Assembly (NCBI GenBank): GCA_013306675.1
Contig: JABLUY010000071.1
Coordinates: 1-64,000, forward strand
DNA from: Thraustochytrium sp. TN22
Lineage: Eukaryota; Sar; Bigyra; Thraustochytrida; Thraustochytriidae
Length of the DNA stretch: 64,000 nucleotides
Direction of reading: 5' to 3'
Shown here piece after piece: positions 61,158 through 64,000 of the stretch (within the stretch, counting starts at the first letter, position 1; the number at the start of each line of letters is the position of its first letter). The position numbers and the translations under genes are program-made. The notes under the pieces were generated by a model, which worked only from the letters and a program-made list of their open reading frames with translations, was not told the origin of the DNA and did no database searches.

Positions 61158-62900
61158 ATGGCGGCCGGCATGGCGGGCATGGCGCGGGTCGGGTGGCCCC
61201 GGCTCGCCGCGCCGTGGCGCGCGTGGCGCAGGGCGGCGAGCGGGCCGGCAGGGAGCGCGAGGGGCCGCGTGCTGGTGACGACGCCGATCTTTTACGTGAA
61301 CGGGAGCCCGCACATCGGCCACGCGTACTCGGGGCTGCTCACGGACGCCCTGGCGCGCTGGCTGCGGCTGAGCGGGCACGAGGTGGTCTTCTCCACCGGC
61401 ACGGACGAGCACGGGTCCAAGGTGGAGAAGGCCGGGGTGGCGGCCGGCGCGGCGTCCACGGCGGAGTACTGCGACGGCGTGTCGGCGGAATTTCGCGAGC
61501 TCTTCGAGGCCCTCGGCACCTCGAATGACGACTTCGTGCGCACCACGGAGCCGCGCCACGGCGAGACCGTGGCGGCGCTCTGGAAGCGCCTCGAGGCCGC
61601 CGGCTTCATCCAGCTCGGCGAGCACCACGGCTGGTACTGCCAGTCGGACGAGGCCTTCCTCACCGACAAGCAGGTCCTCACCAAGCCGGACGGGACCATG
61701 GTCTCGGCCGAGAGCGGCCACCCCGTGGAGTGGCTCGCGGAGCGCAACTACGTCTTCACGCTGAGCGCCTTCCAGGGCAAGCTGCTGGACTGGCTCGCCG
61801 GCGGGCCCGTGGCGCCCGTCACGCGCAGCAACGAGGTAGAGGCCTTCTTGCGCAAGGAGACCGAGGACGGCGTCCCGGAGCTCACAGACCTTTCCGTATC
61901 GCGGCCGCGCGACCGCGTGCGCTGGGCCTGGCCGGTGCCCACGGACGAGGAGCAGTCCGTCTACGTCTGGCTCGACGCCCTGGCCAACTACCTGACTGTG
62001 GCCGGCGTGCGCGTGCCGGCGGACCCGACGCAGCCCTGCAGCTGGCGCGACGCCGGCATTGACCGCGTCGTGCACATCATCGGCAAGGACATCTTGCGCT
62101 TCCACACCGTGTACTGGCCCGCCTTTCTCATGGCCGCTGGCATTGAGCCGCCAGACATGGTCGTGGCGCACGGTCACTGGACCGTGGAGCGCACCAAGAT
62201 GAGCAAGTCGTTGGGCAACGTCGTGGACCCACGCCGCCTCATCGAGGACTACGGCGTCGACGCCGTGCGCTACGCGCTGCTGCGCAACGGCAGCATCGCC
62301 GGCGATCTCGACTACAGCGACGAGATGCTCGAGGCGCGCCGCCGCGACGAGCTCGCCAACACCTACGGCAACCTCCTGGCGCGCTGCACGGGCCGCAGCC
62401 TGCACCCGGACGATGCCTGGCCGGGCACTAGCGCGCAGACCGCGCCCGCCGTGAGCGACTTGGCGTCGAATCACCTGCGCGGGCTCGCCGAGGCCGTCGC
62501 CGCGCGCTTCGAGCGTCTCGAGTTCGCCCGCGGCATCGAGGAGATCATGGACGTGCTCTACGAGGCCAACCGCGTCGTCACCGCCGAGGAGCCCTGGGTC
62601 CTGCGCAAGCGCCTGCGCCATGACCCAGACCACCCCGACGCACCTGCGCTGCGCCAGAAGCTTGACACCACCATGTACTGGACCCTCGAGACACTCCGCG
62701 TCACCAGCATCCTCCTCCAGCCCATCGTCCCCGACGCCACCAAGAAGGCTCTCGACGCGCTCGGCGTGCCGCTCGACGCGCGCCGCTTCGAGGACGCCGT
62801 CGTCATTGGGGGTGCCACCGCCGCGGCTTACACCCTCCACCGCCCCGCCAAGGGTTCCGTGCTCATCGTCCCGCCCCTCGACAAGCCCACCAAGCCTTGA
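61158..62900 (+). CDS. MARS2: mitochondrial-type methionyl-tRNA synthetase
   Basis: A 580-residue class I synthetase from ATG 61158. The first 35 residues are Arg/Ala/Trp-rich without acids, as in mitochondrial presequences. TTPIFYVNGSPHIGHAYSGL contains the HIGH motif. HGWYCQSDEAFLT and the AWPVPTDEEQSVYVWLDALA block follow. The KMSKS loop is TKMSKSLGN. Single-CxxC-type zinc knuckle residues are not evident, and the C-terminal tRNA-binding extension is missing, both as in bacterial MetRS1 and MARS2. It charges initiator and elongator tRNA-Met in the organelle. A separate EMAP II-like OB-fold protein is encoded at 53.5 kb, which is interesting because MetRS often relies on that module, though nothing shows that they meet. 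Confidence 0.93.
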   Translation: MAAGMAGMARVGWPRLAAPWRAWRRAASGPAGSARGRVLVTTPIFYVNGSPHIGHAYSGLLTDALARWLRLSGHEVVFSTGTDEHGSKVEKAGVAAGAASTAEYCDGVSAEFRELFEALGTSNDDFVRTTEPRHGETVAALWKRLEAAGFIQLGEHHGWYCQSDEAFLTDKQVLTKPDGTMVSAESGHPVEWLAERNYVFTLSAFQGKLLDWLAGGPVAPVTRSNEVEAFLRKETEDGVPELTDLSVSRPRDRVRWAWPVPTDEEQSVYVWLDALANYLTVAGVRVPADPTQPCSWRDAGIDRVVHIIGKDILRFHTVYWPAFLMAAGIEPPDMVVAHGHWTVERTKMSKSLGNVVDPRRLIEDYGVDAVRYALLRNGSIAGDLDYSDEMLEARRRDELANTYGNLLARCTGRSLHPDDAWPGTSAQTAPAVSDLASNHLRGLAEAVAARFERLEFARGIEEIMDVLYEANRVVTAEEPWVLRKRLRHDPDHPDAPALRQKLDTTMYWTLETLRVTSILLQPIVPDATKKALDALGVPLDARRFEDAVVIGGATAAAYTLHRPAKGSVLIVPPLDKPTKP

Positions 62901-63406
62901 TGTAGCTGTCGCTTTGCTCAAAGAAAGCCTGCGCAGTGCGCACCTTTACAGCAGCCACAGTAAGTTAAAATGCCAGTGCATGATGCACTCCAATGAACGC
63001 TGCTCGGATCCACGCTCAGGTTCGCTCGCTCTCTCTCTGGCTACTCGCATGGCTCGGTTTGCTTGCAGAGCCACTCGCTTGTGGCTGACAGTGAGGTGCA
63101 GCCTTGATCAGGGGAGGCGCGATCATGGCTGATCAGCCGGCGTGGAAGCCAGAGTCTGGCTGACGTGACGGACATGCGGCACGACAGTACTGCGGTAACA
63201 AGCAGTGACAGCTTGAGAGCCAGAATGCACACTTGTTGACTGGCTAGTAGTAGCGCTCCTGCAGCCAGTCTCCGCAGACGCTGCGCGGGCGTCAAGCCTG
63301 AGGCGGCAAGCAATGCAGCAACGTCGCACAGCCTGAGCCCATCTGAGATCAGCCAAAGAGAAAAGCTTGAGGCGGACTCGGACACGGGAAGAGTGTGACA
63401 ACAAAG
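62901..63406. other. intergenic region between MetRS and the coiled-coil gene
   Basis: 506 bp with balanced composition and a TC-rich run near 63030. No gene, array or terminator recognised. An in-frame stop at 63368-63370 fixes the earliest possible start of the next gene. Confidence 0.5.
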
Positions 63407-64000
63407 ATGGGCTCGCATGCGCGCAAAGTTGCGGAGATGGAGACGATGCTCGAGGAAAAGGTCGAGCTGGCGCGCAAAAGGCAGGCGCAAATGGACGCTG
63501 CTTGCGAGGTGGCGAATACGCGCTGGTTGGAGGCAAACAAGAGCAACGAGGCCGCGCTCGCGAGCTACGAGAAGTGTCGGGCACTCGTTGAGGACGAGGA
63601 GAAGCTTTGGCGGGATGTGGAGGAGGTGGTGCAGGTAGCTTCGAGGAAGGTAGCGGCCAGCGCATCATTGAAAACAAAGGCCATGGCGGACGTAGAGATT
63701 GCGCGGCAAGTCGCGTCCAAGCTCGAGAAGTTCCTGCCCCTACTCCGGGACTTTATCGCCGTATCACGGCATGATACTCCGGCCGGCAGGACCTACCTGA
63801 GCGAGATGGAGGCGGATTTTGCGAACACGCAGCGCTCGGTGTCCGAGCACCATGCCATGTCAGTTCAGTACGAGAGAGAGGAAGAAGAGGCTAAGGCAAT
63901 GAGGGCTCGTGCAGGGAAAACGGAGGCCGCAGTGCGCGCGACTCTAACCGACCGCAAGAAGGCGCTGTGCAGGGCAAAGGAAGTGGTGGAGGAGAAATCG
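63407..64000 (+). CDS. coiled-coil protein, N-terminal part, runs off the window
   Basis: The open frame starts at ATG 63407, the first after an in-frame TGA at 63368-63370, and continues for 198 codons to the window edge without a stop. It reads MGSHARKVAEMETMLEEKVE and is rich in Glu, Lys, Arg and Ala, with long heptad-like stretches (about 5-95 and 140-198) broken by FLPLLRDFIAVSRHDTPAG near residues 112-130. No domain is recognised. A structural or motor-associated coiled-coil protein is possible. Codons are less GC-biased than in metabolic neighbours, as in the other disordered or lineage-specific genes here. Confidence 0.6.
   Translation, partial: MGSHARKVAEMETMLEEKVELARKRQAQMDAACEVANTRWLEANKSNEAALASYEKCRALVEDEEKLWRDVEEVVQVASRKVAASASLKTKAMADVEIARQVASKLEKFLPLLRDFIAVSRHDTPAGRTYLSEMEADFANTQRSVSEHHAMSVQYEREEEEAKAMRARAGKTEAAVRATLTDRKKALCRAKEVVEEKS

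Noticed and set aside
60807-62921. 704-codon minus-strand frame opposite MetRS
   Set aside because: Shadow frame; MetRS motifs HIGH and KMSKS are on the plus strand.

Overview
The window reads as nuclear DNA of a GC-rich, gene-dense, intron-poor unicellular eukaryote. Most proteins are encoded in single uninterrupted frames with a strong preference for G or C at third positions. The families are plainly eukaryotic: Rab1, a UBE2G1-type E2, CPT1, an MCTP-like C2 protein, sideroflexin, an arrestin, a BART-domain protein, chromatin readers and a 7TM-RGS protein. Only one intron could be placed with confidence, in Rab1. I see no plastid gene, tRNA, rRNA or CRISPR array. A GC-rich protist (for example of a stramenopile or haptophyte kind) fits, but the sequence alone does not fix the lineage.

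Layout. 1-4.6 kb is decayed ground: a broken type IIA topoisomerase remnant, a broken secreted RCC1-like gene, and an open Tc1/mariner-like transposase. 5.1-13.3 kb holds a BMT5-like rRNA methyltransferase (+) convergent with a 2066-residue chromatin protein (-) carrying AP2-like, BAH, ZZ and PHD modules, with fresh tandem duplications between them. 13.3-15.5 kb is intergenic with 36-bp repeats. 15.5-21.6 kb has a secreted GH92 alpha-mannosidase and two disordered proteins, one with repeated SUMO-interaction-like motifs. 23.5-31.5 kb has an arrestin, a BART-domain protein, a small secreted protein, a carnitine-pathway dioxygenase, NCA2 and a small AIRIM-like protein. 32.3-39.8 kb has a HAT3.1-type PHD protein, an LRR-like protein, Rab1 and the E2. 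40.5-55.6 kb has a SohB-like membrane protease, CPT1, the C2/membrane protein, a 7TM-RGS protein, a sulfatase, a zinc-ribbon/OB-fold tRNA-binding protein and sideroflexin. 58.1-64 kb has a fatty-acid desaturase, a GHMP (galactokinase-like) kinase head-to-head with mitochondrial MetRS, and the start of a coiled-coil gene cut by the window edge.

Functional threads: acyl-carnitine metabolism (dioxygenase and CPT1), mitochondria (NCA2, sideroflexin, MetRS), G-protein and membrane signalling (7TM-RGS, arrestin, Rab1, C2 protein), and chromatin (BAH/ZZ/PHD protein, HAT3.1-like PHD).

The most unusual feature is not a protein. Arrays of 5-bp repeats (GGCGN, GGCCN, GGTCN and complements) lie a few to a few hundred bases upstream of the ATG of most conserved genes, and are missing from the lineage-specific or disordered ones. 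A second recurring habit is short tandem repeats containing TGA or TAG just after stop codons. Both may mark gene boundaries in this genome and both need a genome-wide statistical test.
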